The notes beneath the pieces were generated by a model. It saw nothing but the letters and a program-made list of their open reading frames with translations, was not told the DNA's origin and did no database searches. From Liolophura sinensis (Eukaryota > Mollusca > Polyplacophora > Chitonida > Chitonidae), in contig NC_088297.1 of NCBI RefSeq assembly GCF_032854445.1, positions 26,529,915-26,593,914 of the forward strand: a stretch of DNA of 64,000 bases, given 5' to 3'. Below, in pieces: positions 35,479 to 46,770 of the stretch (positions are counted from its first letter, which is position 1; each line of letters starts with the position of its first letter). A program made the translations under genes and the position numbers.

Positions 35479-36765
35479 ATATATGCTTTATAGAAATAAG
35501 GACTTGCCCCCATTGAATAGCTTTCAGTCACTTAGATACACAGGTATGCGTGTATGTGTGTATGTGTCTATGTTTATTTGTATGATTATGGTTTACGTCG
35601 TACTAAATAGCTTTTATGTCCTAGTTTCACAAATTACAAGCTCATACTCCTTCTATTGTTTTATTAGATCCTTACAAGCAACTAACAAAAACACTAGCAT
35701 ATATTAAAATGATATTGTAATTTAAATGGAAATAATTTAAGCGACCTCTTTATTTCATCCATAAAATATCATAGTGGACAATAAATGGAATAAAACTGTT
35801 GGCGAACAGTGTTGCCGGGTCCATGCTAGTTGCGTGTAATCTCTGAGAATGGTCACCTTTATAGTATTTTCATGACAGTGGAAAATAGAGAAAAGCACGC
35901 GATGCAAAGAAAGTTGAATAAACGAATTGGAATATTCGGAACTCAGTGTGCTAAAAATAATTTCGACACCTCTGGAAATATTTTATTATTTGAAAAAAAA
36001 ATTTTTAAACTTGCGTGAAATCTTTAACAACACACAATAATGATGGCTACTTTTAAGAAATAAATATTTACGTTTTGAAAATAATTTCTTAAACTTTACA
36101 ATGGATTTGTAAAAAAAGATAAAATTTCACTTCATCTTAATTTATTTCAACTGCATTTGTAGTGACATTTTAAACTGGAAAATAATTTCTGAAAATTTAA
36201 AGTTATTTTTCACCGCCTTCAAAAGTTTACCACTATTGTATTTTGAAGAAACCTTTAAATTTTTATTTCTAAACTTACAATGAGTTTTCAAAGTGTAATC
36301 AAAGAAGAACATAATTCAGATTGTTCTTAGAACGCTACCTCCAACATTGAGAAACATTTAAATATAAAAAAGTTAAAATTTGCCCTGGTCTTCTTCCAGT
36401 TCACATTAGTAAGCACAAACCAGACGATCAGTCTTAAACACTCACAGTAGATGTCAACAAATAACTTTAACATAATCATTTCTTAATAAAGCTGCCATGT
36501 TTAAAATATACACGCCTTATAAAAATGTATTTTAGTTCACAAAAATTATGCTTACAAACTATGTAAATATCTTTAATACTTAAAGCGACACGATCGCCCA
36601 AGTATTAGGTATTTTTGCGTTAGTACAGAATGACATGAGTATCGGGTATTTCGGTCAAGAAGTAAAAGTTACAAGTTTTTTGTTAACCCCACCCCCAGCG
36701 TTGCACGATAAGTGAATGTTTAAAAATAACAAAAAAACTGAAAACTGAAAAGTCTGCCAGAATAT
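35479..36765. other. AT-rich stretch, no gene seen
   Basis: Very AT-rich, with repeated themes such as AAAATAATTTCT and TTTAAATTTT around 35990-36300. These look like drifted low-complexity sequence. Short frames near 35483 and 35830 are unsupported. Confidence 0.45.
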
Positions 36766-36769
36766 TTAA

Positions 36770-36900
36770 ATGAGGCGTTGTCAATTCGGCGGAGCATGCG
36801 CACAGCGCTCGGTAAAATTCATATGTAAATAAACATGGCTGGTAGAAAGCGTGCAACACAGGGTAGCCCTATTATGTACAGGCGGCTTACACTGCACATC
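36770..36900 (+). promoter_or_regulatory. candidate core promoter and first coding exon
   Basis: GGCGGAGCATGCGCACAGCG (NRF-1-like GCATGCGCA) lies 50 bp before AAACATGGCTGG (YY1-like, also a good start context). The ATG at 36836 opens MAGRKRATQ and a donor-like CAGG/GTAGCC follows at once. No downstream exon was found; LINE debris follows. Speculative. Confidence 0.25.
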
Positions 36901-37019
36901 TTATAAAACACTAAAGGCTTAATTAAACTGGGAAACCTTTTACATTCGTAGAAAAGAATCAAAGGTTGTTACTTTTGTATAAGATAATCAAGGACTTACT
37001 GCTCCATTACTAAAAAAGT

Positions 37020-37530
37020 CTATGTACCTCAAGAAAAGAGACTGGAAATAACTATATTCTCCAAAACATCGAAAGCTTGCCCTTATTCAAAAGACCTACT
37101 TCATTGAGTTCATCCTTTTTCCCCCAAACCACTGAAGATTGACATTCTCTCCCACTCCATATAAAAGCTCCAAGATCCAAGAAGCTTCCATCAAAACGTA
37201 CAAATGTCATCTCTCCACGCCCAAGAATGATACGAAGACTTTTTGTTCGATTTTACCCTGCAGGATGTTAATGGGGCAGATCGCTCTTCACGCAGACGTG
37301 TTTAAGTGCGGCATCACTGATGACTCCGTATGCACACAGTGTGGTTTCAAATGTGAAGATGCAGAGCACTACCTACTTATAGATACCCCGTATTTGCCGT
37401 AAGTAGGGAGCACATGCTTAAAACACTGACTCAAGTTTTCTCACCCAGTGTCCACCACTCTGTTTCTCTCGTCGTCATATGACTGAAAATTGTTGAGTAC
37501 GACGTTAAACCTCAAGCACTCACTCTGTTT
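37020..37530 (+). mobile_element. LINE 3' end fragment with SINE-type tail
   Basis: The frame 37139-37401 ends RMLMGQIALHADVFKCGITD, DSVCTQCGFKCEDAEHYLLI, DTPYLP. The C-x2-C ... E-x-x-H pattern is the C-terminal zinc knuckle of non-LTR retrotransposons; just upstream SSFFPQTTED fits the preceding FFP.T..W motif in another frame. About 65 bp after the stop comes GTCGTCATATGACTGAAAAT, TGTTGAGTACGACGTTAAAC, CTCAAGCACTCACTC, the same 3' tail as SINE type A. This suggests it is the LINE whose enzyme moves those SINEs. Confidence 0.7.
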
Positions 37531-37934
37531 CTCACATGCTGCCCAAAATATATATCTTCAGTAGTAATAAATGCATCTCAAGGTCTATCTTTACAAGAGA
37601 ACAAACTTACTTTTATAAGTCTACATGAAAAGATTTTGGCCAACAATCGGTTTAAAACCTATTACACAGCTTATCAAGCTACCCACCACATCATGGGTAC
37701 AAACAAATAAACAAATATTCACCTAGCGTGTAAATATGTACTTCAGTGATAAGTAGCTGGCTGACTATTCTGTGTATATGTTGTACCTCAAATACTGCAC
37801 TATACGCTGTGCCTATGTTATTACATGTTTTGTAGCAGTTAAATATTCTTATGGCATGTACAGTGCTGAAGAAAACCTCTCGTGGCCACTGGCTGTGGGG
37901 AATCCGCGTTAAATATATAAAGAATGAAATACAT
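37531..37934. other. no gene seen
   Basis: Unique AT-rich sequence between the LINE tail and the 29-bp array. Confidence 0.4.
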
Positions 37935-38285
37935 ACACAGTGGAACCTCGACAACACTGATATCGCAGTTTGAACTCCGACATCGCTGATATAGCAGTGG
38001 GAACTCCGACATCGCTGATATCGCAGCTGGAACTCCGACATCGCTGATATAGCACCTGGAACCCCAACATCGCTGATACAGTAGTTGGACATCGCTGATA
38101 CAGTAGCTGAAACCCGATATTGCTGATATCGAAGTTAGAACCCCGATATCGCTGATATCGCTGATATCGCAGTTTGAACTCCGATATCGCTGATATAGCA
38201 GTTGGACATCGTTGATACAGTAGTTGGAACCCGATATTGCTGATATCGCAGCTGCAACCCCGACATTGCTGATATGGTAACTGGA
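37935..38285. repeat. 29-bp minisatellite, about 12 units
   Basis: Units of CATCGCTGATATAGCAGTTG GAACTCCGA with CGCAG/AGCAG variants. Some units are shortened to about 20 bp where GAACTCCGA is missing. The last unit opens the duplicated block described next and recurs at 44890. Confidence 0.92.
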
Positions 38286-38754
38286 AACTAGTATATTCCT
38301 CAGTCAGGGTTTCATCCCAACTGTTCATATAAATTCAATATTACCAAATTACAGGCTACCTAACACCTATGGTTAAACAAAATTAAGTAAATCAATGCGG
38401 TCAAGTTAATTGTTAAAGTTTTTTCTAAGGAAATGAAAAACTTTACAATTTCGGTATTGTAGCTTAGAAAACAATGTCTAAAGCTTGAGAAATCTTTTTC
38501 GGAGATTTAAAATTTTATACAGTGTATAGGATTGAATTTGATTTAACAGTCTGAATAAATACCACACTAGCAACCAATCTGAGAAATCATTTTCGTGTGT
38601 TAAAAACTTAATTACACTTACCTGTGTGGGGAACATAAAACTAACTGCTCCAGAGTCTCCAAATCGTACAGTTGACCCAGACTGTCAAAGGAGAACTGTG
38701 GATCAACCGTTGACCAAACCGTGAATCAAAGATTGTCCATACAGTATTGTGGAT

Positions 38755-38885
38755 ATAGAGTGTCCAAATCCGTACAGTGGATCCAGAGTGTCCAAAACCG
38801 TACAGTGGATCCAGAGTATCCAAAACCGTACAAGGGATCCAGAGTATCCAAAACCGTACAATGGATCCAGATTGCCCAAAACCTA
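38755..38885. repeat. 28-bp tandem repeat, 4-5 units
   Basis: AGTGTCCAAAACCGTACAGT GGATCCAG repeated, present in copy A only; copy B has a single unit, so the expansion came after the block duplication, or was lost in B. Confidence 0.9.
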
Positions 38886-38927
38886 TTGTAGACTCACCGA
38901 ATGTCCAAGCCGTATTGTGGACAATTG

Positions 38928-40073
38928 TGGGCAATTGTCACAGATACTCTAGTTCTTTAAGGAGTTACACAGTTTCTTTATCCAGAGACGGCTAAAGAGA
39001 CCCACTGGATACCCAAAGCGTATTGTAAATTCTTTAGTAAAGTCGATGAGGGTGCCTCACATTTGTGTTTGAACCTAACGGTGGCTCTGGTATAACACTA
39101 CATAAATTCAAGTCACAAACGCCTATTAGTGTTCAAGTCCACAGTGAGAGGCTAGTAGCTGACAGAAGAGTTCCAAACACGGTGAACGGGCTTATCAATG
39201 AAGAGTTCCGACAGTCGAGCGTGATCTGATCAGTGGACAAGAATAATTCATACCTCGTACAAACCGCTTAGAATATCCAAACATTCTCCATACATTCTCC
39301 ATGTTGGGAATTTGGTTTGTGACCCCCAATCCGGCCCTCCCCGCTTTCCGCTAATACCGGCCAGCGGAATGTGAGGAATTATCACAGTTTTGTGACCGGA
39401 GATCCGCCCTCCCCACTTTCGACAGAAACCAGCCAGCTGAAAGTGGGCAATTGTCACAGATACTCTAGTTCTTGAAGGAGTTACACAGTTTTCTTTATCC
39501 AGAGACGGCTAAAGCTTGGGGTTAACATTCAAATTAGGCTTAAAGACAGTCAGCAGAATGTTGGGAATTTGGTTTGTGACTGCCAATCCGGTCCTCGACT
39601 CTCTCCGCTAATACCGGCCAGTGGAATGTGAGGAATTGTCACAGTTTTGTGACCGGAGATCCGCCCTCCCCACTTTCGACAGAAACCAGCCAGCTGAAAG
39701 TGGGCAATTGTCACAGATACTCTAGTTCTTTAAGGAGTTACACAGTTTCTTTATCCAGAGACGGCTAAAAAGACCCACTGGATACCCAAAGCGTATTGTA
39801 AATTCTTTAGTAAAGTCGATGAGGGTGCCTCACATTTGTGTTTGAACCTAACGGTGGCTCTGGTATAACACTACATAAATTCAAGTCACAAACGCCTATT
39901 AGTGTTCAAGTCCACAGTGAGAGGCTAGTAGTTGACAGAAGAGTTCCAAACACGGTGAACGGGCTTATCAATGAAGAGTTCCGACAGTCGAGCGTGATCT
40001 GATCAGTGGACAAGAATAATTCATACCTCGTACAAACCGCTTAGAATATCCAAACATTCTCCATACACCCTCC
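38928..40073. repeat. internal 772-bp tandem duplication
   Basis: GGGCAATTGTCACAGATACT at 38930 recurs at 39702 and the following ~370 bp match closely (through CCGCTTAGAATATCCAAACA). Between them a second duplicated segment (TTGGGAATTTGGTTTGTGAC at 39303 and 39561) shows nested rounds of duplication. Copy B retains only a shortened join of this region. Confidence 0.88.
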
Positions 40074-40285
40074 ATGCACTCTCCGTACACTCTCCCTACA
40101 CCCTCCGTACACTCCCTGTACACACTCCATACAGTCTAACTACACCCTCTGTACACTCCCTGTACACACTCAATACATTCTCCATGCACTATCCGCACAC
40201 TCTTCATACACCCTCCATACACTCTCCATGCACCCTCCCATGCACTCGCCTTGCACTCTCCACACACCCTTGATACACTCTCCAT
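40055..40285. repeat. degenerate 10-12-bp CT-rich repeat
   Basis: Runs of CACTCTCCATACACCCTCCA type words with drifting spacing. A shorter version stands in copy B at 45535-45715. Confidence 0.8.
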
Positions 40286-40679
40286 ACATAAAAGAAAACA
40301 GAGGAATAAATTTTTTATATTTTTTCACGATACACGTGAAGAAAAACTGTTCGAGAAAGAGCCAAAACGTCGTCGTTGTTCACCGTTTTCCAGAAAAAAA
40401 TCGAGGGAATGAAAGCACTTCTTTTCAGCTCCGGCCTAAACCCAGTGAACACCGTCGGTTTGACTGCTCGGTATTTACAACACCTCCGAACGTAAGCGGC
40501 AAGGTCTGCCAGCAACCTGCGGAGTTTTAGTATGACCGCTAGGTATTAACAACGCGCACGGTCGGTTTTTAAATTAATTGTGGTCGGTCGCGGTTAGTCA
40601 CCGTCGGTATTTACAACACGCACGGTCGACTTCTAAAATACTTGCAGTGAGCCGAGGTAGCCTAATCTCCCTGCTTAAA

Positions 40680-41302
40680 TCAATCGCTCCTCGACTGACA
40701 CGGACTGTTCTTAGCGGAACCATGCCTTCCGCATTCTGATCCTGCGTGGAGTACCATCTCTACGGCCGTATGTTCCTCCGCCCTCAGCGCTGTGTGGAGT
40801 ACCATCTCTACGGCCGTATGTTCCCCGCCCTCAGCGCTGTGTGGAGTACCATCTCTACGGCCATATGTTCCACCACCCTCGGCACCTGGCTCCGAAAAGT
40901 TTCCTAACAGCTGACTGTCTCCTACCTCCCAGTCCATTGGCTCCTCTCTCTGCTCAAAGATGCAGAATGTCCCGCCGTCCTGGGCGCCTGGCATCGTACA
41001 TTTCCCATTATATCACCACGGCAATTTCCATACTCGTCCTCCCAGTCCATTGGCTCCTCTCTGCGATAAGTGTTCTCCGGTAGCCATACTGGGTTTCCCT
41101 GTAGAGTACGGTCTGTAGGGTGGAATGTTTCCCAGGCCTGGGCGCCTGGCTCGGGGGAGCTTTCTAAGGGCCGTCGTACATTTCCCGTTGTGTCACCAGC
41201 AGGCCCGGTGATTGCGGATCTGAAACTCGATCGATGTTGCGGACCTGGGGCCAATTTCATAAAGCTGCGTACGGAAAAATTTACACCAGCGTCCGTTTTC
41301 AT
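40680..41302 (-). pseudogene. copy A remnant of the repeat-built minus-strand ORF
   Basis: The two overlapping minus frames correspond to the C-terminal two thirds of the 46124-47167 ORF (GPQHRSSFRSAITGPAGDTT; REEPMDWEDEYGNCRGDIMG; GAQDGGTFCIFEQREEPMDW). A small deletion near 40990 changes the frame, and the N-terminal half and TATA box are absent because the block ends at 41245, where the Harbinger element starts. Fewer of the GCTGTGTGGAGTACC repeat units are present than in copy B. Confidence 0.6.
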
Positions 41303-41411
41303 AAAAATTCTTACGTAGGCTATCCACTATGCGTAAATTTCCGTGTAAAACTACGGCACCTTCTGGGCTACCTTAAAGCCTAATAAACGTGCGTTTTGGC
41401 GTAAATTCAAC

Positions 41412-43413
41412 ATGGCGAATGTTCTCTTGGCCGGCCTCGCTGAAAGACGAACCATTCGAAGAGAGCGTGTTTTTCGTGATCGTACTCACCCTCTGGATGT
41501 TTTAAATGGCGGCGATGTCGTCGCTCGGTATAGAGTTGACAGGCGGGCATTTTTGCAAGTTGTGGACTTCTTAACACCGGCTTTGGAGAGACCTACTAAC
41601 CGGAACCATGCAATTCCTGTCGTCCTGCAAGTCCTCACAGCTCTGAGATACTATGCCTCAGGGTCTTTCCAAAGTTTAGTGAGCGATCTTCATGGGATAA
41701 GTGTTCCAAGCACGTCCAGAATAGTCAGAAGTGTCACTACCGCCATCGTTAATTTAAATACATATCCCCTTTCAATTTCATCTCCCTCAAATCCGAGGGA
41801 AATTGCAGAGGCCCAGCAGGCCTTCTACGAGATTGAAATTTCCCACACGTAGTCAGTTGCATAGATGGCACGCAGATTCCCATAAAGTCCCCAACAAAAG
41901 ATGAACGTGTTTGTGTGTCGCAAAAACTACCATTCACTCAACGTGCAGGCCACAACAGATGCGAGACTTAGGTGGGTATTAGGTCATTCGCCGACATCAA
42001 CGCCTTCTACAACTAGGTCAAAATTCCAAGGGGAATAACTTTAAAGGCTATCCCAGAGCGAACACCTGCATAAATCACATAGTTATTAGACTATTGAGCC
42101 TTTTCTTGTACAAAGCGGTACCGGTACTGAATCATTCGGGAGATATTAAGTTTTTATATTTTAAAACCTTTAATTATTACAGCAAATGTTGTGTGACGTC
42201 ATACTGTCCCAATCTGATAAATGTTTGTGTGTAGCATCATTTTTTCAAAATATTAAGTGGATTGATTACAGAAAGCTGTCAAATACGTGCAGGCTGAATT
42301 TCAACATATTTAGTGATTTCCTGTATTCTAAGTGGTGGATGGTTTTAGGGCTACAATTAACTGTTTCAGACAGTGTCCAGTTTTGATCAAATTAGTACAG
42401 ATACATTTTGTAGTACCTCATAGCCTTTCAAGTTCTAAAACTAGTTTGCAAAAGTTTTGCATAGGTTAATAGCATGCATGGGATAACGGTATTCTCAGAA
42501 TCTCCCGATTAGAATTGATTGTGGCCCTGCATGCTTTCCTGTTATTTCCTGCAGATTCACCAGTGTAGTATCTAGGTATCCAGGGTCAGCACATGACAGT
42601 TTTATATTGAAGCAAAGCGGCATTTGGAGGAAGTACCAGAATGGTGATTTTGATGGTACCATTATCCTTGGGGACAGTGGTTATCCTCTGAAGCCATCGT
42701 TAATGGTACCCTTCATACAGACACATAATGGTGCACAGGCCAAGTACAACAAGAGCCACAAAACTACAAGGTGCACAATTGAGAGGGCTTTTGGAGTAGC
42801 TAAGTCGAGGTTTAGGTACGAATAACGTCTGCTTTATCATGATTTTCACAGATTATATAAAGCTTCTGCCCATAACACATTTCTTACATATATAGATATG
42901 GGTCTACACAATGGACCGTCTTTAACACCATTAATCTTGATGTTGGTTCAGCCATGGTTCCACTGGTTTACACTGTGCACTCCCGTTTTCAGCATGCAAG
43001 AGTAAACCCGCATAAGTGACACAAAGCACTTTAATCAAATAAATAAACCACCATTATAAAACTTCCTGCTATATATATATATTGAAATTGGCCGTTCATT
43101 AGTTTCGAGAGTACTTTTCATTTCCCTGACCGTTTCATTAAATTTTAAGAGGTACTCCATCTCTCTGTCATTCAGATGTATTCACCACAAATCTGGCGGG
43201 TTCCTGATGCATTCGCCAGAAGTGAGTGCACAGGTTGTTGTAGCTGTCTTTAAGCTACACAACCTGTGCAGCAACAACCAGCTACCTAACCCCGATATAG
43301 AGCCGGACGATGGGGAAAAAGGGGATGATGATGATGACCATACCACAGGTGTTACCCTGCTTGCAGATGGGGCACGAGCCAGAGATGAACTTGTTAGGTT
43401 CAGATTTAGCTAG
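41412..43413 (+). pseudogene. HARBI1-like transposase (3 exons, frame-disrupted)
   Basis: DDE nuclease of PIF/Harbinger elements. Exons: 41412-41971, 42555-42815 and 43176-43413, about 350 residues, the usual length. Exon 1 starts MANVLLAGLAERRTIRRERV and contains QVLTALRYYASGSFQSLVSD (family signature), then CIDGTQIPIKSPT with the first catalytic Asp and FVCRKNYHSLNVQATTDARL. Exon 2 reads FTSVVSRYPGSAHDSFILKQ, IILGDSGYPLKPSLMVPFI (second Asp) and KTTRCTIERAFGVAKSRFR (Glu). Exon 3 ends CIHHKSGGF, VVVAVFKLHNLCSNNQ and an acidic tail. Both introns are phase 2 with GT/AG borders. Exon 1 changes frame twice, near 41838 and 41900, so it is probably inactive unless these are assembly errors. All three catalytic acids remain. 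Confidence 0.88.
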
Positions 43414-44041
43414 TAACCTGTACTACACGTTGGAATTTTTGCTGTTTAGATAAATATAGTATTTCACCTAAAACTCCGCCCACGACAGAGCTGCAGCCTG
43501 ACTGGAAAGCCATGTCGAAATTACTATGCATGATGTCCTACACAGTTAGATTACACAAACACCTGGCTGACCAGTACTTATTCACAGCCTTATGCTGTGG
43601 GCCAAACGTACCAAGAAAGTGCCCTAACACCATTGTTAGTCTTATATATGAACTAGAACTGCGTGCAGTTTTAAGGCTTTCAAGCTGTTTCATACACAAT
43701 TTTCAGCTTTTGCACCAGTGTACAGCAGTTGCAGGGTACTGCAGAGTTTGTACCGATAGTCCAGAACAGCTAATACTGTCTAATACACATATAATGCACA
43801 TACAGCCTTTGCACTCACCAGTTTTCATCTTCTCACCTTCAAGTATGTATCATTTTGCACCTTAGCATTTTGTCACAATACAGTGTACTCCCTTTTTTTC
43901 AGCCTATTTTTGCCCTCATAAATCCACTTTTAGGTCAAAATTAGGAATGGCAGCACCAAGGTACTGATATGTTTGAAGATTCTGAGTGAACACAGATTAA
44001 GCCAGGGGAACTTCAAAACACTGAAACAGCCCATTGCAGCA
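43414..44041. other. no gene recognised inside the Harbinger interval
   Basis: A 117-codon frame on + at 43512-43865 (MSKLLCMMSYTVRLHKHLAD) lacks a known family and is probably chance or 3' UTR of the transposase. Confidence 0.3.
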
Positions 44042-44230
44042 TTAATATTTGGGCCTAAGGTACCTTTGGTATATCTCATTCCAAGCCCTGTTCTTCTCAG
44101 ATTTGGTCACATGTTTACCAAACTTTGCCTTAATAACGTGGTCATGATCCTCAAGGGCCATGACCAAGGCCTTGGTCGCCCTGGACTCCCACTTAGGCTT
44201 CTTTGCCTTCTTTACAACATTCAATGCCAT
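44042..44230 (-). CDS. Myb/SANT-like DNA-binding protein, first exon
   Basis: Reads MALNVVKKAKKPKWESRATK, ALVMALEDHDHVIKAKFGKH, VTKSEKNRAWNEIYQRYLRP. The K-P-x-W ... L-V ... K-x-x-x-W-x-x-I pattern fits the Myb/SANT-like domain of Harbinger second proteins and NAIF1. That partner, in known Harbinger elements, binds the element ends and helps the nuclease enter the nucleus. A donor-like CCAAAG/GTACCTT at 44064 suggests the domain continues in another exon, which I did not find. It lies opposite to and downstream of the transposase (convergent). Confidence 0.6.
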   Translation of the reverse strand: MALNVVKKAKKPKWESRATKALVMALEDHDHVIKAKFGKHVTKSEKNRAWNEIYQRYLRPKY

Positions 44231-44882
44231 GATGATTGAAGTAACAAACGACAGCTGTCGATGTCAGTTTCCCATAATTCGTAGCAACCAGTTAATCAGC
44301 TGATTTATTATCATGTCACAAGGCAATGTAAAGCATTTTCTTGCGCCCCCCCCCCCCCCACCAAAAAAAAATGAAACCACATCAACTAAACACTATGCGG
44401 TACAGTGGTATTTGTAGAGTAGAATATTTGCACGGTTAACAAGCAGAGGGCAAGCATAAAGATATAATCTGATATGTCCTTGCACGACTCCTTGAAAACC
44501 TTTTCGTTTTCCATCTGAAGTCTTGCGCAACCGGTGTACCCTAAGGAAATAAACATGTGTCAGTTTATAAAATACACGGATACAAGCAGTAACTTACCTC
44601 AACGATCTGTTTTACCTAATCCAGTTGTAAATAATACCTTATATTCCTCCATATCTGAGTATTTCTAACCTCTTGGTCATCAATTCGTGTTGTCAACTTC
44701 GGACCGCCATTTTCTTCCCGCCTGACGTCACACCCGAGTATGTTATCTATCAGCTGCACTACAAAAACTCACTGAACTTCCAGCGCTATCACATTAAACT
44801 TCATCAAAACCAGCTGGGCTGCAAACTGAAAGTACAAAAGTAATGATTTGAAATGAATATCCCAACAGGCGACAATGAAATT
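44231..44882. other. flank of the Myb-like ORF; poly-C run
   Basis: Contains a run of about 14 C at 44346-44359 followed by poly-A, an assembly-sensitive spot. No further gene was seen. Confidence 0.4.
44698..44742 (-). promoter_or_regulatory. candidate promoter of the minus-strand Myb-like transcript
   Basis: On the minus strand GGGTGTGACGTCAGGCGGGA (CRE TGACGTCA plus E2F-like GGCGGGAA) is followed at once by GAAAATGGCGGTCCG (YY1-like AAAATGGCGG). This compact order is common in TATA-less metazoan promoters. It lies about 470 bp upstream of the Myb-like ATG. The link is inferred. Confidence 0.4.
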
Positions 44883-46770
44883 AAGCCGGCTGCAACCCCG
44901 ACATCGCTGATATGGTAACTGGAAACTAGTATATTCCTCAGTCAGGGTTTCATCCCAAGTGTTCATATAAATTCAATATTACCAAATTACAGGCTACCTA
45001 ACACCTTTGGTTAAACAAAATTCAGTAAATCAATGCGGTCAAGTTAATTGTTAAAGTTTTTTCTAAGGAAATGAAAAACTTTACAATTTCGGTATTGTAG
45101 CTTAGAAAACAATGTCTAAAGCTTGAGAAATCTTTTTCGGAGATTTAAAATTTTATACAGTGTATAGGATTGAATTTGATTTAACAGTCTGAATAAATAC
45201 CACACTAGCAACCAATCTGATAAATCATTTTCGTTTGTTAAAAACTTAATTACACTTACCTGTGTGGGGAACATAAAACTAACTGCCCCAGAGTCTCCAA
45301 ATCGTACAGTTGACCCAGACTGTCAAAGGCAGAACTGTGGATCAACCGTTGACCAAACCGTGAATCAAAGATTGTCCATACAGTATTGTGGATATAGAGT
45401 GTCCAAATCCGTACAGTGGATCCACTGGATACCCAAAGCGTATTGTAAATTCTTTAGTAAAGTCGATGAGGGTAACTCACATTTGTGTTTGAAGAATAAT
45501 TCATACATCGTACAAACCGCTTAGAATATCCAAACATTCTCCATACACCCTCCATACACTTTCCGTACACTCCCTGTACATACTCCACTCCATAGTCTCC
45601 CTACACCCTCCGTACACTCTCCATACATTCTCCATGCACTATCCGCACACCTCCGTACACCCTCCATACACTCTCCATGCACCCTCCACACACCCTCGAT
45701 ACACTCTCCAGAAAACATAACAGAAAACAGAGGAATATATTTTTTCTACAGTTTTATTACGACACACGTGAAGAAAAACTGTTCGAGAAAGAGCCAAAAC
45801 GTCGTCGTTGTTCACCGTTTTCCAGAAAAAATCGAGGGAACGCACTTCTTTTCAGCTCCGACCTAAACCACCGTCGGTTTGACTGCTCGGTATTTACAAC
45901 AATTCCGGACGTAAGCGGCAAGGTCTGCCAGCAACCTGCGGAGTTTTAGTATGACCGCTAGGTATTAACAATGCGCACGGTCGGTTTTTAAATTAATTGT
46001 GGCCGGTCGCGGTCGGTCGCGGTTAGTCACCGTCGGTGTTTAGTATGACACCTTGGTATTTACAACACGCACAGTCGACTTCTAAAATACTTGCAGTGAG
46101 CCGAGGTAGCCTAATCTCCCTGCTTAAATCAATCGCTCCTCGACTGACACGGACCATTCTTCACGGAACCATGCCTTCCGCATTCTGATCCTGCGTGGAG
46201 TACCATCTCTACGGCCGTATGTTCCCCCCGCCCTCAGCGCTGTGTGGAGTACCATCTCTACGGCCGTATGTTCCTCCGCCCTCAGCGCTGTGTGGAGTAC
46301 CATCTCTACGGCCGTATGTTCCCCGCCCTCAGCGCTGTGTGGAGTACCATCTCTACGGCCATATGTTCCACCACCCTCGGCGCCTGGCTCCAAAAAGTTT
46401 CCTAACAGCTGACTGTCTCCTACCTCCCAGTCCATTGGCTCCTCTCTCTGCTCAAAGATGCAGAATGTCCCGCCGTCCTGGGCGCCTGGCTCAGGCGAAT
46501 TTTGTAAGAGGCATCGTACATTTCCCATTATATCATCACGGCAATTTCCATACTCGTCCTCCCAGTCCATTGGCTCCTCTCTGCGATAAGTGTTCTCCGG
46601 TAGCCATACTGGGTTTCCCTGTAGAGTACGGTCTGTAGGGTGGAATGTTTCCCAGGCCTGGGCGCCTGGCTCGGGGGAGCTTTCTAAGGGCCGTCGCACA
46701 TTTCCCGTTGTGTCACCAGCAGGCCCGGTGATTGCGGATCTGAAACTCGATCGATGTTGCGGACCTGTTC
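44883..46770. repeat. duplicated block, copy B (about 1.9 kb)
   Basis: Direct-orientation partner of 38252-41245, with few differences outside the deleted middle. It joins GGATACCCAAAGCGTATTGT to the CT-rich repeat with only a short stub of the copy A middle. Unlike copy A, homology is followed by more of the original locus (TTCCGTACGGTGTCGCCGAG), so B is probably the parental right-hand context. Confidence 0.92.

Larger units (their letters stand above)
38252..41245. repeat. duplicated block, copy A (about 3 kb)
   Basis: Starts at CTGCAACCCCGACATTGCTG and shares near-identical sequence with 44883-46770. Landmarks: GGAAACTAGTATATTCCTCA (38282/44920), CCAGAGTCTCCAAATCGTAC (38649/45288), GAAGAAAAACTGTTCGAGAA (40338/45769), and GATCGATGTTGCGGACCTG at the right end (41230/46749). 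Copy A has about 1 kb more in the middle because of an internal duplication. Its right edge is the left end of the Harbinger element. Confidence 0.92.
41246..44882 (+). mobile_element. PIF/Harbinger-type DNA transposon between the two block copies
   Basis: Contains both proteins expected of this superfamily: a HARBI1-like nuclease (+) and a Myb/SANT-like protein (-). The left end reads GGGCCAATTTCATAAAGCTG CGTACGG, a typical terminus, exactly at the end of block copy A. I could not find a matching inverted right end before copy B starts at 44883, so the right limit is set by the duplication and may include other DNA. Confidence 0.6.

Noticed and set aside
43012-43050. CATAAGTGA ... AATCAAATAAATAAA as another SINE type B tail
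   Set aside because: The central TTGAGTACGGCGTAAAAC core is missing; only the AT-rich end resembles it.
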